A stretch of DNA of 64,000 nucleotides from Heterotrichella gracilis (lineage: Eukaryota; Sar; Xanthophyceae; Tribonematales; Xanthonemataceae): positions 62,001 through 126,000 of the forward strand of contig JAULBX010000892.1 of assembly GCA_032358255.1 (NCBI GenBank). The letters are read 5' to 3'. The notes under the pieces are model-generated. The model worked only from the letters and a program-made list of their open reading frames with translations, was not told the DNA's origin and did not search any database. The position numbers were made by a program, and so were the translations under genes. Shown one piece after another: positions 32,456-45,500 of this stretch; position 1 is the first letter of the stretch, and each line of letters begins with the position of its first letter.

Positions 32456-35400
32456 TCAGGTAGCCACCGCCGAGGATGACTGCTGCTGCGACTGCACCTT
32501 CCTGATGTGCTGCTTGGTGCTGATGTGCACCTTGAGCTCATCTACGCTGTGCACACGCACCTTGCACACCTGGCAGGGGAGGGCAAGAGTGAAAAACGGA
32601 AATAAAGAAAACTGTTATGCTCATACCATCCATTTTTTTTTTGTTTAAAAAGGACATGAGAAGTCTAAAGATCTATTTCCCTGTAAAGTACAACCAACAA
32701 AATCCCGTACAGATAAAACACACAGGATTATTCTTAATTTTGCACTTCAAAGTCGCCTGGCAGGCCAATATCCCACTGGCACCATGCAAAGCTATACAAT
32801 CCCCTGCACCGAACGCCCCCATCCACATGCCACTGGCCAACTCACGTCGCATGTGTAGCTGGGCGCATCCGACCCCCCCATCTGCTGCGCCGCCATGGCC
32901 TCATGCGCGTACTGCATGGCCGCAGCCGCATGCGCGTTCCCCATGGCCCCGAAATCCAGGGCGCGCATGGGGGGCGGGCGGGCGGGGTGGTACTGCATGT
33001 GCGGCGGCATAGGGGCGTACCCGTGGAAGGGGGGCATCGCCTTGCCAGCAAAGGCCGCGTGGGTGGGGGACCACGCCCATGCGGGGGCTGGGATGAACTG
33101 GGACATGCCGGGGGGTCCTGCGCACAACCACAGAGCGGTGAGTGCCTAGTGCGCCAGCGGGGAGTTTAGGGTTTTGGGTTTTGGGTTTTGGCAGCAGGAT
33201 TCAATGAGGGGAGCATTGCTGTGGTTTTGCCGGCAGAAGCTGCATGGGTGGGGGACCACGCCCATGCAGGCGCTGGGATGAACTGGGACATGCCCGGGGG
33301 TCCTGCGCACAACACAAGGCCGTGAGCGCCTAGAGCGCCAGCGGGGAGTTTAGGGTTTAGGGTTTTGGCACCAAGTTGAGGGAAGAATTGCTGTGGTTTT
33401 GCCAGCAGGAGCTGCATGGGTGGGGGACCAACCCCAAGCAGGCGCTGGGATGAACTGGGACATGCCTGGAGGCCTTGACAAATGTGGTCACTGATTAGAA
33501 AAATACTCGGCTCAGACGTCTGTGTTACATGTAATGGTCTCAAGGGCACAACAGGCAATGCCTTCCCCTGGAATTGTACCTTGGGGCTGCGGCTGCGGGT
33601 AGAACTGCGCAGGGTAGTAGCCCATGTACTGAGGCATGGCCGCGGCTGGATGAGGGCCCATGGCTATGGGTGGGGACAGCAGCACTGCCTGCTCGGCATG
33701 GCGCATGTACTCCTCCCCGGGCGAGGGAAACACCCGCTGCGGGTGGCCGTGCCCCTTGCCTCGGCCCCTGCACGCAGCACAGCACATCGTTATGAGTACG
33801 GCAAACAGGCAACGTTGTGTCTGCGCGGTTTAGGCATCAAGGTTTGATTGGCTTGAGGAAGGATCCTGCAGTAAACGCCCCTGGCAATTGTCCACTATTG
33901 ACAGCAGTACTGCTCACGTTGGCGAGTCGCGACACTGCATGAGCCTGGTCCAACCCCCGCCCATCTGAATTAGGGAGTAGCATCATAAGGCTTGATGTCA
34001 GGGTTTCCAGGTAGGGTTTAATCTGCCCTTGTGCAAAGATCCCACAATATTAGGCTCCCCTGGCAGTTGCCCACTAATGACCGGTCAGGTGCAGCAGTAC
34101 TCACTTTGGCGTGTCGCCTGCATTGGCATGGCCCTGATCCGACCGCCGCCCATCTGCTCTGCCGTTGCTGGCGGGTGAAGGGCTGTCTGCGCCGGCACCG
34201 TGGCCACCATTTGCATGCCCATACACATCCTGCGCCAACAATCATGTAAGCAAGTGCAACTCATACAAGAGTATCCAAGAGCCATTGGCCTGCCCATACA
34301 CATCCTGCGCCAGCAGAAGTTGTACAAAAGCAATCAGCGCAGGCAAAATTATACAAGAATATTAGCCATGCAACAGCCACCGGCTTGCCGGTACAGGTCC
34401 TGCGCCAGCAAGTCACACAGAGGGATCAGTGCATGCAAGCGCCAATTGTCGACCAATGAAAAAGCACAAATTAGTAACCCTCTGATTTCTAATTCCCTCC
34501 CCACCTTCCTCGTGGGGCTGTGCTGCTTGCCCCCCTTGCCATCCACCTCCACAATGGTCTACATAACTGCTTTTGCATGCATGCGCACCTCTGCCCATAC
34601 ACATGATGAATGCCAGAAGGTAATGCCATGGCGCCACTGTGTAACTTCAAGTGCTGGGGGGTAATGCTGGAGTGCACATCATTGCTGGTAGTTAATTGTT
34701 TAATCATGAAACCCTTACTAGTAGAGTTCTGATTCCTCCCCACCTTCCTCGTGGGGCTGTGCTGCTTGCCCCCCTTGCCTCCCTTGCCATCCACCTCCAC
34801 AATAGCCGCACCATCCACCAAGTGCTGCACACTGTGGTCCTCCACCTCCTGATAGGCCATGGCCATGCCCTGCATCTCCTCAAGGTAGTGACCTGCGCAA
34901 CACAAACGTAACATGTTGAGTAATGAGAAGGCTTGCCAAGACAGGCCTGGGCGGGGCAAGCTGTGACTTTGTAGGTGCTCCTTGAAGGCAGAATAAATTT
35001 GCACACCCTGACACAGGAGAAAAGCTTTCTTAAATGTTCCAAGCGGCTGTCAAACTGTCTGAAAAAACGTCAGTAGATACAATGGGTACATGCCCCATCG
35101 CCCCACACATAGACAACACAATGGGTACACGCCCCCCCGCCACCAACCCGCCACCTGCCATCATGACTCACGTAGGTCCATGCTGGAGGGCAGGATGACG
35201 TCCCCAACCCTAACGCAGGGGAAATTGTCGTAGATGTTGCCGGAGGGCTGGCGCAGGACTGGGCGTTGCAGAAAGGCGGGGATTCCCGACCCCTGCTTCT
35301 CCAAGAAGGCGGGGATCCCCGACCCCTGCTTGTCCAGGACCATCACTGGCGGCACCAGCACCGGGGACTCGACCACAACCTGCGGGGATGGTTACAGATG

Positions 35401-38400
35401 GATTACATCCCTCCCTAGTCCTTAGTGCAGACTGACTGCTGCGTGGCGTCGCATGTGCAAGACTGACTACTAACCTGGCTGTATTGCTGGAATGCATGTA
35501 ACTAACTGACTAAGTAACTTTAGTCCTTAGTGCAGATAGAATGGGGCCCAATGAGCCCTATTCGCATAGAGACTCTGCAGATCCTCATCATGCTCAACGA
35601 TGATGTAGATATATGCATGTTGACAAACAAACAAGAGGACATTCTTCTACCATGCGATGGTAACCTCTTGGAACATGTTTGTCATTTTCAGACAACTTGC
35701 CAAACGCACATAAAGGTTAAGGAACATGTAGGCCCTGACCTGCGCCTTGGTTGGGCTCCCTGCCTCGCTGGGGCTTCAGGGTTTGGGGTTTAGGGTTCAG
35801 GGTTAAATACTGATCTGCGCCTTGGTTGGGCTCCCTGCCTCGCTGGGGTTTAGGGTTTAGGTTAGGGTTTTACACTGACCTGCGCCTTGGTTGGGCTCCC
35901 TGCCTCGCTGGGTGTGGCTGATCCAGACCCTGCTCCCCGCGCAAGCTTGTGCACGCGCCGCTGGTGGCGCCTGCCCATGGGCTATGTGCTCAGTACCATG
36001 CATTCAAGCAGATGAAGAGGAGAAAACGGAATGCGCATTGCGAGTCAGGGAGCGCAAGTGCAAGCCAAGAAGCTCACATCAGGGCACCAAGTTGCATGCA
36101 TTCGGAGAACACAGCATGGACTATTTCTGGCCAGGCTCCCCGCGTCAGCTGCGCACCCGCCGCTGGTGCCGCCTGCACCCTGTAGTTACTTATTTAGCTG
36201 ACCATTTAGCAAGAAAGGGACGGGCAATGTGGCGCTGAGGGCCGCGAGTGCAATGTATGCCCATGTGGGGGTCCTTAGGCTCACCTGCCCCGGTAGTGGT
36301 CCAGCAAGTTGGCCTCGCTGGTGGCGATAATGTTGCACGCCTCGCAGACCCACTTGCCCTCTGGTTCAGCCTCAGAGGCGCCCTCGGGAGCCCCAGTGGG
36401 TGGGGCTGAGGTGGAAGCGGAGGGTGTGGGTGTGGGCTCAACAGGCTGTGCGGGGTCATTGGGGTAGCGGGGCGGCAGGCGGGTGCTGGGCGATGGCGCC
36501 TGTCACACCGCACACGCACCATCCTCACTGTTCAATACTTGTAGAACTATTCACACCCTTCTCAGTGCTCACTATTACTCGAATTCCTACCCTGAGTAGG
36601 GTGTTGCATGGCGCCTGCTGCCCGTCTTTGGTGGGTTGGCATTGTGCCTATGCATATAACCAGAGCTGTAGTCCTCTATTCCACTTTGAGGCGGTAAATA
36701 CTCAAAACTTCGACCCCAGACCCTAGTCCAGCCCCGCCCCAACCCACCTGGATAACCGCAGGGCCAGGCTCCTCCGCAGCACTGCTGTCTGCTGTTACCA
36801 CACCACTGCCTGCATCCTCGACTTCATGGGCATTGCCCTCACTCAAGGCCGCCCCATGCACCCGCTTCTGATGCCGCTCGCCCCTACGGGTGGAGATGGA
36901 ACCTGTTGAGATGCGCCATGTGCTGTGCGGTATATGCAGGTAACATGCGTTCACATGCCAGTGCATTGCGTCGGTGCGTGCAAGTGGCACAATATGCAAT
37001 GCATGCAGCTGCTCCCCATATCAAGTCCAAGCGGTGCGTACAGCAGGCACATAGTCATGCCCATTTTGCAAAGCCAGCCAGTCACGTGCGCCAACCAAGT
37101 ACATGGTATTACTGCAGATGCTCCCAATCCATGCATTAGTGCATTGCGTGCGTACCGCAGGTGCTTGCGCCCAATGAAGTGCATCTTGAGCTGCTGCTCG
37201 CTGGTGGCGTAGATGTTGCACACGCCGCAGTAGTAGGGCGTGATGCTGGGCTGCCTACAGAAATGAAATTAATTAAATTTAACTCCAAATATGTCGTATA
37301 AACTGTAAATTACTTAAAGAATTTTTGCGGACGTGGCAAACTATGGCGCAACGATCAGAATTGTGAAATGTGAGCTTTTTACTTTACGGAGCTAGACATG
37401 GTTGATTTGATAGAATGGGTTAAGGGTACAACTGTAACAATTTTCAGTTGTCTATTGCTGGTACCTGGCTGACGACCCCGTGCGCTCCTGGTCCGGCCGC
37501 TCGCCCTCGCCCTTTTGCAGCGCCAGGGTGCGCTTCTGGTGCTTCTTGCCGGTGTAGTGGCCCTCCAGGAGCTGCTGGCTGGTGGTGTAGATATCGCACA
37601 CCTCGCACCGGAACGCGGGGAGCTCGAAGCTGACCTCGGGCAGGGCCTGGCCTAGCGCGTGCAGCGCGGCCGCAATCTGCATCGAGGCGCAATAAAAAAA
37701 TCAAACATTGCAAAAACTAAAATTCGAAAAGTCAACAGTTAGAAATAATGCACAGAGGCGCAATTTTCAGGAATCAAAGCCAGCTGCATGTCCTTGATTA
37801 TGGACCTGCCAATGCCTATTTACATGCGGTTGCACCGATAAATGCCAGCTCCATTCATTTTGGGCATGCAAGGGCCTCTACGTTCCACAAGCTAATATAA
37901 GGCCCAGAGCCATCATGGATTACCCTGGCTTTACCAATTGCCACTGCCAGCCCTTGGTATAAGCCAAGATGCCAGGACATGGCTAACTGGCGCAAGGCAT
38001 CCAGGCCGGGATGTTGATAAGGCTGTGATGCTGGAATGCACGTAATTAAACAAATGCCACGGCGTCCCCCATTACATGCAACCCCCAACCCACCGCTCTG
38101 CCATCGGTCGCCAGCCTGGTGGCAAACAGAGGTGCCCCTTGCAAGCTAGTCCCATGCTGCACCCCCCCACATACGCGCCAAAGCATGTTGTCGCAAGGTA
38201 TCTACAATCAACTGCTAATATGGCTGCGTTGCTGAAACGCATGTGTACTTCCTACTTCAGTATAAATCAAGAACCACCTAATGTCATCCCATGTCATCTG
38301 CTACTCCACCCATACCAACGCACCGCTCTGCCATCGGTCGACAGCCTGGCAGCAAACAGGGGCGCCCCTTGCAAGGAGCTGGCAGGCTTCTCCTCCCCTC

Positions 38401-40369
38401 CAGGTGTCTGTTCAGAGGTCAGGTTCTCCATCCCCAGCTTCTTCAGCTTCTTGATGTGGGTCTTGCCCTGGAGGCCACCAAATTTGACCACATCACATCG
38501 TGGCAGGGTTGCTGGCATGCTTGTTAAATATGCAGGAATCCATTTGACTCCTCACGAGTCCTGATTCATGCGCCATTTCAAGGAAAATGTGGGCACAGTA
38601 CTGGAGTACTTTACCCTCAGTCATTGTCGCAATGGTTCTATGAATGCATGAACGCATTTGGAGAACCCAATGAGCCATATGCTTTCAAGCAATGTACCTA
38701 CGTGCATTGAGCTCTACAGCCTGGTTAGCAATGCTGCGTACCCCTTCACCCCAGGTCCAGAACTATAACCACTCTTTCAAATGTTGCGATGTATAGGGAA
38801 TGCATGCATGCTACAAGCCATGCTAATTGGAAAGCGTGCTTACCTGGATGTGTGCCCAGAAGTTCTTTGCGCTAGTTGCCGAGGTGCAGCACAGGGGGCA
38901 GAAGTAGGTCTTGGTGGGTGCTTTCTGTGACACCAGGGGTGCGCCACCACCCTCCTGATGCTCGCTGACCTCAGGCGCTGCGATGGGTAAATCCTGCAAA
39001 AAAACCGGGATTTAGGGTCAAAACCACATTTTGCAGTTTTTATAAGTTTGGGTCAAAGTCCAGGGGCTTGCTTTCACGGATCAGCCAGTGCGTTGCGCAT
39101 TCCGGGCATGAAACCAGAAACCAGAAGTGTGCAAGATGCCATGCAGGCGTTGCGTAGCAAGGGCAAGCAGGGTTTAGGGTTTACCTGCTGCTCAGACGCC
39201 ACCAGCACCTCAAAGCCTGCGAGGTCCAGCCCGTCTGCATTCTTGAGGTTCCCAAGCTGAGTCAGCACCTCATCCACTTGGAGGCGGGTGCTGAGGATGC
39301 TGTACACGTGGTGGAAAAGCGCCGTTGTCCCCGTGGCATGCCCCGCCTCTGCCACAATCACGTTGAACCCCGCCTCGGTCAAGCAGTCGAGCTGGGAGAG
39401 GTGTGAGGCGCAGTCCTTGAGAGACAGCAGCACAAAGCTGGGGCTGGCGCTGCACCCTTGAAGCAGATTGGCAAGGGCGCCAAACTCGCACCCACTCCTG
39501 CTGCTGCCCTCGGGTTCACCGGTTTCGCCAGCCTGGAAGCTGATCCCCGAGCTGCTTGCCTCCCCCAGTAAATGGAACACATGGTATGTGGGTGCTGTCC
39601 CATCGCAGGCGCTGTCATCCCCATTCCGCTGCTCAGTGGTGGGATGTAGGGCGGCTTCCAAGCCGGCAGCTGGCTCCACAACCCGCAAGGCTGCCTCCAC
39701 CTTTCCCGTGAGCACAGCCTGGTATGGGAAGACACCTGAGGACAGTACCCTCCCGGTGTGCGCCTGCTCGTCGTCCAGCTGGTGGGTGAACTCCCAGGAG
39801 GTCCCAGTGGAGGCTGTGGTGTGGCCAGCGGGCACGATGCACACGGCCCGCAGCGGCGTGTTTTGGCTGATGGTGAGGGCTTCGGTGAGCAAATCCAGCT
39901 TCTCACTTTCAGCCAACCTGCTGCTGTTGAGGAGCTCCCACACCCTGTTTGATGGGCCAAACAGGTTGTTGCACCCCACTCTGAAGGTGTGCAGGGCATC
40001 TCCAGCAGATTCTGCTTGCTGCAGTTGCTCCTGTAGCCTGGTTTTGAACACCTCCAGCTGCTCCCTGACCTTGCTGGTGCTCAGATCGGCCCCGGTGTGC
40101 TCCTGCTGAGTGGCTGCACCCTCGCCGCTGTCTGACCCAACCGGCAAGACCCCGTTGGATTCTGCTGCAGGCTGAGATGGCTCCACTAAGGTCTTGAGCA
40201 GCTCAAGCAGGTAGGTGGCTTGCTGCTGCACGGCGGTTGGGTCTGCACCCATCAGGTCAACACCTTGCCCCTCCACGTGGAGGGCTGTGAGTCTGGTATC
40301 TACCAACTGTCCAATGAGTGGGCAGCGATCCCACGCATTTGGGCCAATACCCACCCTTGCAGTGGTCAA
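32456..40369 (-). CDS. Protein with five U1/JAZ-type C2H2 zinc fingers
   Basis: Function is unknown; fingers of this type usually bind double-stranded or structured RNA. Exons are 40369-39185, 38993-38844, 38467-38324, 37676-37465, 37254-37156, 36883-36748, 36499-36285, 35970-35880, 35379-35172, 34892-34744, 34229-34105, 33767-33580, 33117-32846 and 32569-32456. All phases match, giving 1095 residues. Five fingers fit C-x2-C-x12-H-x5-H: CPLC (exons 2/3), CEVC (4), CGVC (5), CEAC (7/8) and CDVC (13/14). Four have an intron inside or at the edge. The 395-residue first exon has no domain I recognise. The region between fingers 4 and 5 is Pro/Gly/Met/His-rich (MPQYMGYYPAQFYPQPQPQ, MPPHMQYHPARPPPM), as in RNA-binding proteins. 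Joining the N-terminal exon to the finger part rests on splice phase only. Confidence 0.75.
33235..33480 (-). repeat. Two copies of zinc-finger gene exon 13 start
   Basis: Stretches at about 33240-33312 and 33415-33475 repeat the 5' edge of exon 13 with acceptor (real copy 33056-33126, coding GPPGMSQFIPAPAWAWSP). They are separated by TTTAGGGTTTTGG runs. Both lie in the upstream intron. Confidence 0.9.
33870..33970 (-). repeat. Copy of exon 11 3' end plus donor region
   Basis: About 33878-33966 parallels 34055-34156, the end of exon 11 and the start of its intron (shared CCTGGCAvTTGyCCACTA, CAGCAGTACT, CCGCCCATCTG). It lies in the downstream intron and is followed by a TAGGGTTTA remnant. Confidence 0.75.
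34275..34615 (-). repeat. Copies of exon 11 start and exon 10 end in intron 10
   Basis: The exon 11 acceptor edge (real 34205-34238) recurs at about 34283-34318 and 34378-34410, with a weaker one near 34585. A copy of the exon 10 3' end (CTTCCTCGTGGGGCTGTGCT, real copy 34744-34785) lies at about 34495-34558. Thus the 3' edge of one exon and the 5' edge of the next were both copied into the intron between them. Confidence 0.85.
35735..35865 (-). repeat. Two copies of exon 8 3' end
   Basis: The phrase CTGACCTGCGCCTTGGTTGG, continuing GCTCCCTGCCTCGCTGGG, is the donor edge of exon 8 (real 35876-35912). It recurs at about 35737-35772 and 35812-35848, each followed by TTTAGGG runs. Both copies are downstream of the exon, inside the intron. 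Confidence 0.9.
36143..36182 (-). repeat. Copy of exon 8 start
   Basis: This repeats the acceptor edge of exon 8 (real 35945-35975). It codes an alternative RRHQRRVR end for finger 4. The in-frame exon chosen is 35970-35880 because it has both a clean acceptor and donor. Confidence 0.7.
38090..38150 (-). repeat. Copy of exon 3 3' end
   Basis: CACCGCTCTGCCATCGGTCG followed by a similar ~35 bp repeats the exon 3 donor edge (real 38321-38378). It lies in the intron downstream. Confidence 0.85.
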
Positions 40370-41157
40370 TTGTAGCAGAAACTACTGCCTGAACACAACG
40401 TGTCCACGTTAGTTGCTTCGAAACCCACCTGTGCTGTGACAGACGGGATGTGGTGCAGTTGGGCTATGGGCGTCCACTAGCCACCAATGGACACGTAACC
40501 CACGAGTTTCCAGGCTATTTAGTACAGCACAAGAGCTTTGCAACACACTTCCAACGCACATTCGGACTTGCTGCACCAGATCACACAAGCTAACGATTCT
40601 GATGACTCACATGTGGCACTGCCCTCGTACCTTGACAAAACGTCTGCGTTTAAGACGTGGGCGGCACCGTGGACGAAGACCCAGCCTACTGTGACCCTAT
40701 CGTGCGCCAGGTTTGGGTTGTTGGCTGTAAATGGGGTGAGTATCCCGAAAGTGCTTGTGCGTCATGGCCGCAGTTGTACGACAACAGCATGCACTGCAGT
40801 GCGAGCACGGTCTCCGTCAGGAGCCAGAGGTGGCTCAAGATAGGCCCAATGCCTGCCAGCAACCTCCTTTGTGATTGTCAAGGGAACACCTTGCACGATG
40901 CATTCGTCCAGCCCGTCATGACGCCATTTATGACGAGGACACTTTTGGTTTGAGTATTATACCTCCAAACTATGTCGAAAAGATGGCATGGCCAGACACC
41001 AGACAGCTTGCTACCGCTGTCTCCATACTTCTGTGTGTGTATTGCCTATCAGCCCGATGAACAAGCACCCCAATAGGTTAAACAAACGCCACAAACCATC
41101 CATCGGGTGCTTGTCTGAACAGGGTAAATCCCTGCATCCTAGGACAGCTGTAGTTCT
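40370..41157. promoter_or_regulatory. Divergent spacer, zinc-finger gene and PDCL3
   Basis: This 788-bp region between two outward-facing starts probably contains both promoters. No telomere-like heptamer array or distinct motif was seen. Confidence 0.45.
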
Positions 41158-42384
41158 ATGGCAGATTACGTGCACACATACGTGGGGCCAGAAGGCGAGA
41201 CCACCCAGTGGGATGACATACAACGAAAGCTGGGGAACTTGCCGCCCAAGGAGGCGGTGTGGAAGCCAGAAAGGTTTGCACCAGAACCGGAACAGGCCAA
41301 GGACACAGAATGGCTGAATGGCAAGGACAGCGACGAGCTGGCGGAGCTGGACGATGAGTGTGCAGACGACCGCTTCTTGGAACAGTACAGGTGAGACAGG
41401 GAATAGGGACCATGAAAACCATACTTTATGTATGTGCCCCATTTCGCATGCATGCATGCATCTGCCCAATGCATGCATATTGGCTGGCGCAATAGGGCTT
41501 TGATTGCCGGGTATGCTGTTGCGTGGCAGGCAAAAACGCTTGGAGGAGTTGCGAGAGGCTAGCAAGCAAGTCAAGTTCGGCACCCTGGAGGAGATACGGC
41601 GGAATGAGTTTGTGCAGAAAGTGACCAACGCTGGCGAAGGGATCTACGTTGTGGTCCTACTGTACAAGGACAGGTGTGCCTCTCTCAAAGCCCACAAGTG
41701 GCTTGCAATAATTTGTGATTTTATGCGTTATAAATGTAAATTTTTGGTGCCCGCGCAGTTCGCAGGAGTGTGGGCTGATGCAGCTTTGCTTGGAGGAGCT
41801 TGCAAAGAAGTACCCAAGCTCAAAGTTTGTCAAGATCATATCAACCGACTGCATCCCCAAGTACCCTGACCAGAACCTCCCCACCTTGCTGCTGTACCAC
41901 GACACCAAGTGCCTGCAGCACATTGTCGGCCTGGCGCCTTTTGGAGGGAAGCGCATCACTCCAGAGTGTGAGTTCACATTGGCGCTTTTCCAGTTCAATT
42001 GCAGCCTTACTGATCATTTATACCATTGCAATGAGTTGCCCCATCACTGATGCAATGGGCGTGATTGCAGTGGTTGCGCTGGGGCTCAACCTGCATGGGC
42101 CGGTGTGCAAAACAGGGAGCGATGAGGAAGACCGCGAGCTACTGTTTGTAAGTGCCACACTTGACTGCCACAGCAACTTGTCCATTCGCCAATGGCATTT
42201 TAATTAATACTTGCATAAACTCTTGAGAGCCTGCAAACTGCTGCATTGCATTGCGTCATTGACCCGCATGGGATGCATTACAGTGTCGTTTGTTGCTTAC
42301 TGTTTATCCCCCCTTGGATTGAAGGGCGTGATGAAAAAGTTCTTGCTGGAAAAAGAGCAAGACGACGATCACGGCGACGAGTGA
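41158..42384 (+). CDS. PDCL3: Phosducin-like protein 3 (thioredoxin-fold chaperone cofactor)
   Basis: PhLP3-type proteins help the cytosolic CCT chaperonin fold tubulin and actin. Exons are 41158-41390, 41530-41673, 41759-41967, 42071-42147 and 42325-42384, giving 240 residues (human PDCL3 has 239). Landmarks are TTQWDDIQRKLGNLPPKE at the N terminus, the acidic helix ELDDECADDRFLEQYR, VQKVTNAGEGIYVVVLLYKD, SSKFVKIISTDCIPKYPDQNLPT, the GPLVFGG-equivalent LAPFGGKRITPE, and the acidic tail EQDDDHGDE. The thioredoxin fold lacks a CxxC redox pair, as usual for phosducins. Its 3' end is only 143 bp from the convergent OST1 gene. Confidence 0.93.
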
Positions 42385-42527
42385 TGATCTGAACACCATG
42401 TGATGCTCTACTCGGGGTCTGCAATGCTCTACTCGATGTCTACAAGCCGTTGATCATGCTTGACTGGAACCCAGCCAAGGTTCACGGCAGAGCTGCCTGG
42501 TTGCTTCTAAAGCAGCTGCACCACATC

Positions 42528-45500
42528 CTAGTAGCTGTCAAACAAGTTGTTGCTCGTTGACGTCACCTCTTTCTTCAAATCAGACACCGCTTTCTCCTGT
42601 GGGCCCAGCTTCTTCTCCATTTCCTGCGCACGCAAAGTTGGGATTCAGCAGCTTTGAGCAACGTGGCAATAGGCATGCATGCACAGTATTGGCAAATACC
42701 CTTACCAGTGGCTTGACGCCATCCTTCAACAATTGCACTTTCTTGGCGTATAGTGATACGTTTGTGCTGTGGAGTGACCGCTCCTTGTCTAGCAACTCGC
42801 GCAGGCCTGTGACGTTTTTCGGGGCAATGCTTTCCAGCTCCTTCAGCAGTTCCCGCAGCTGCATGATCACACCCACAATGTTGTTTGCCGCACGCAGCCT
42901 TAGGGTTTAGGGTTTGGCACCACTTTCCAAGGTGCTCGTTCCAAAACACATGCAACTACATCCTATAAGTGTGATGCAACCTGTTCATGAGCGAAACTCT
43001 GGAACATCCTGGCTTTATCTGCATGCCAAGCTTTGCATGCCAAGCTTTGAAACAGGATAATGCATGCTAGCAATAGGCAAGGCAACATTTACACCGGTAC
43101 ACACCTTGGCATCAGCAGTTTTGAGGGCAGCCTCGACAGTTGCCTTTGCAGCATTGCATTGGTCGATGGTGCCAGTGGCAAGAGTGCTGTCCAGATCACC
43201 AATCAGCTTCTTGCGGTCTGCAAAATAGCAATGCAACACTTAGACCATCTGTCACGGAGTCCTGCAAGCATAGCATAGCATAGTGACCAGCTTGTGCAGC
43301 GATTTCTTCTAACCCACTTACCAGCCAGAACACCCTGAATGGCCAGGGCGATGTCGGTGGCCTTCTCCTTAGAAAGCATGGCCTGGTACTTGTCGCCCTT
43401 GGCAATGACAAAGTCGCACCGCACGTAGACCATGATTGTGGCAAAAAACAGCGCAAATGCGCCGATGAGCAGCAGCGGCTCCCGCAGGATGGAGATGGCT
43501 GCAAACTTGTATGTCACTGTGAATGGCACGTTGTGCTCCACAACCACGTTCTTCTTCTGCAGCACCACAACTGGCCGCCCATGGGTGTCCAGGTATGTGT
43601 ACCTGGTAGCGGCACAGCGTGTAGGGTAAGAGGTGAACACAGCCATGGGCTTTTGATGTTTGGAACAGCATTGTACAAACTAGCGTAGTGCAGGACTGCA
43701 TGCATCTTGCAAGCAGCTGCGCATAGACAGAGGCGTTCTGCATTCACAGGACCCTCACGCAGGGTTGCAATTGGCTGTGCAGTGCATTCACAGGATGCAC
43801 AACAACTTACTTTGTGTCAAAGGACTGCTCCACACCATAAGGATAGTCCACGCTGAAGTCATATGAACCCTCGGGGAGAACGACCTGCAGGCAGATTGAT
43901 GGCGTTGCCCATTCTGCACAGCAAAGAGCTGCATGCATGCCAAGGTGTATGGCAGGGTTAAGTCAGGCTGGATATGGCCAGTAATGCTCAAACTACCAGT
44001 CGCCCCTAAGTCAGGCTGCATGCATGCCAAGATGTATGCCTGGCAGGGTTCCAATGCATGCAGGGTTCCAATCTGTGCAACACCAATGGATGATTGGACA
44101 CCGCCGCAGCCCATGCTGGCAATGCCATCTACGTGCATGCACGTACCCGTACAACCAGATCATCGATGATCAGCCCGGTGATTGGGGTTGAAAAGTCCAT
44201 CTTCAGCTTCAGCTTGCCACCATCAATCTTGTGCACCTGGTCCTGGAGTGGAAGGCTGTACCCAAAGATGAAGTTGATCCTCCAGCCGCCAAACAGTGGG
44301 TAGCGAGGGACCAGCGCAACCTCCACCTGCAGGGACCATGCATGTCACTCGTACAGTCCACATCCACACAGTTACATGGGTGGGCCTCTATAAGCATGCA
44401 TCCACCCCTCCACCCCTCCAAAAGCATGCACGGCGGAACAACGGGGAAATTACAAATGCAGGTACAGCTACAGGTACAGCACCGTTCCCCAGTGAAATGC
44501 ATCCGCCATCGGTGGCCACACGCAATGCATTCCTGCCCTCAAATAGCCGCCGCCAGGTACCAACCTAATATAGACCGCTGATAATGGGTTTCACTTAATG
44601 CACCAGAGATTTCCATGTTTGTACTTACCTTGTCTTTCTCAAATCGCACATTTGAGGTAGACACATTGCCAATCTCGTCCCCAAAGTAGAGGGAGCGGGC
44701 ACCAGGTGGCAGGACAGCTTTGAGGGACTGCAAGGGTGGCACCAAAGAGGTTTAGGCAAGCTGCCAGGGTGCATAGCTACATGCTTTGTGAGTGCACTCT
44801 TGAGTGCAAAATGTGGCATTGGCTGAGCACGCACTGCATTATTTTCAACTAACATTCGACATTAGACTGATATACAACACAATTCATCCAGAGTTGCTTC
44901 AACAGTGAGCAACCATGAGGCACAGGCATTTGAATCACGAGCTGCGTAACCATAGTTTGGTAGGAGACACAGTGAGCATGAGGACAGATGCCTCCTCCTC
45001 TAATGATTTCTCTGCAACTAACACTAGGTAGTGACACTCTGGCCCATTTTAGGGGGTCCCCAATACCATGTTAAATACCCCCCTTCCCCTCCGAGGGCAA
45101 CACTTTTGAGAGCATAGTTGGAATCAGCACACTCGATTTGATTGAGGAGAGTTGAGTCAACCTTTGCCCTCTGAGTGGAAAATGGCCATATTTAATGTTG
45201 AAATTAATGCAAAACAGCCAAAAACAGCCAAAAATGGCCCAAAATCGCAAAAAATAGCTCAAAACAGCCCAAAGGAGTCCCAAACAGCCCCCAAAGTGCC
45301 CCGACCTTGTTCCAAATGGTATTGTGACATGTCCTCAGGCCCTGAGTCACGGCAAAGTGAACCTAGAGCTCGGCAATGTGGTTTTGGCTTTTTACGAGAG
45401 GCTCAGAGTGTCAGTACCTGGCAATTAACACGCCCGCAGGCTGGGTAGTTATCTACGTATCTTAATGCCCTGCATACCTTGATGGCGCTGTTTCCAAACT

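Noticed and set aside
42885-42920. Exon-edge duplication in OST1 beside a TTTAGGG run
   Set aside because: Only the heptamer run is present; no repeat of a neighbouring exon edge could be found there.
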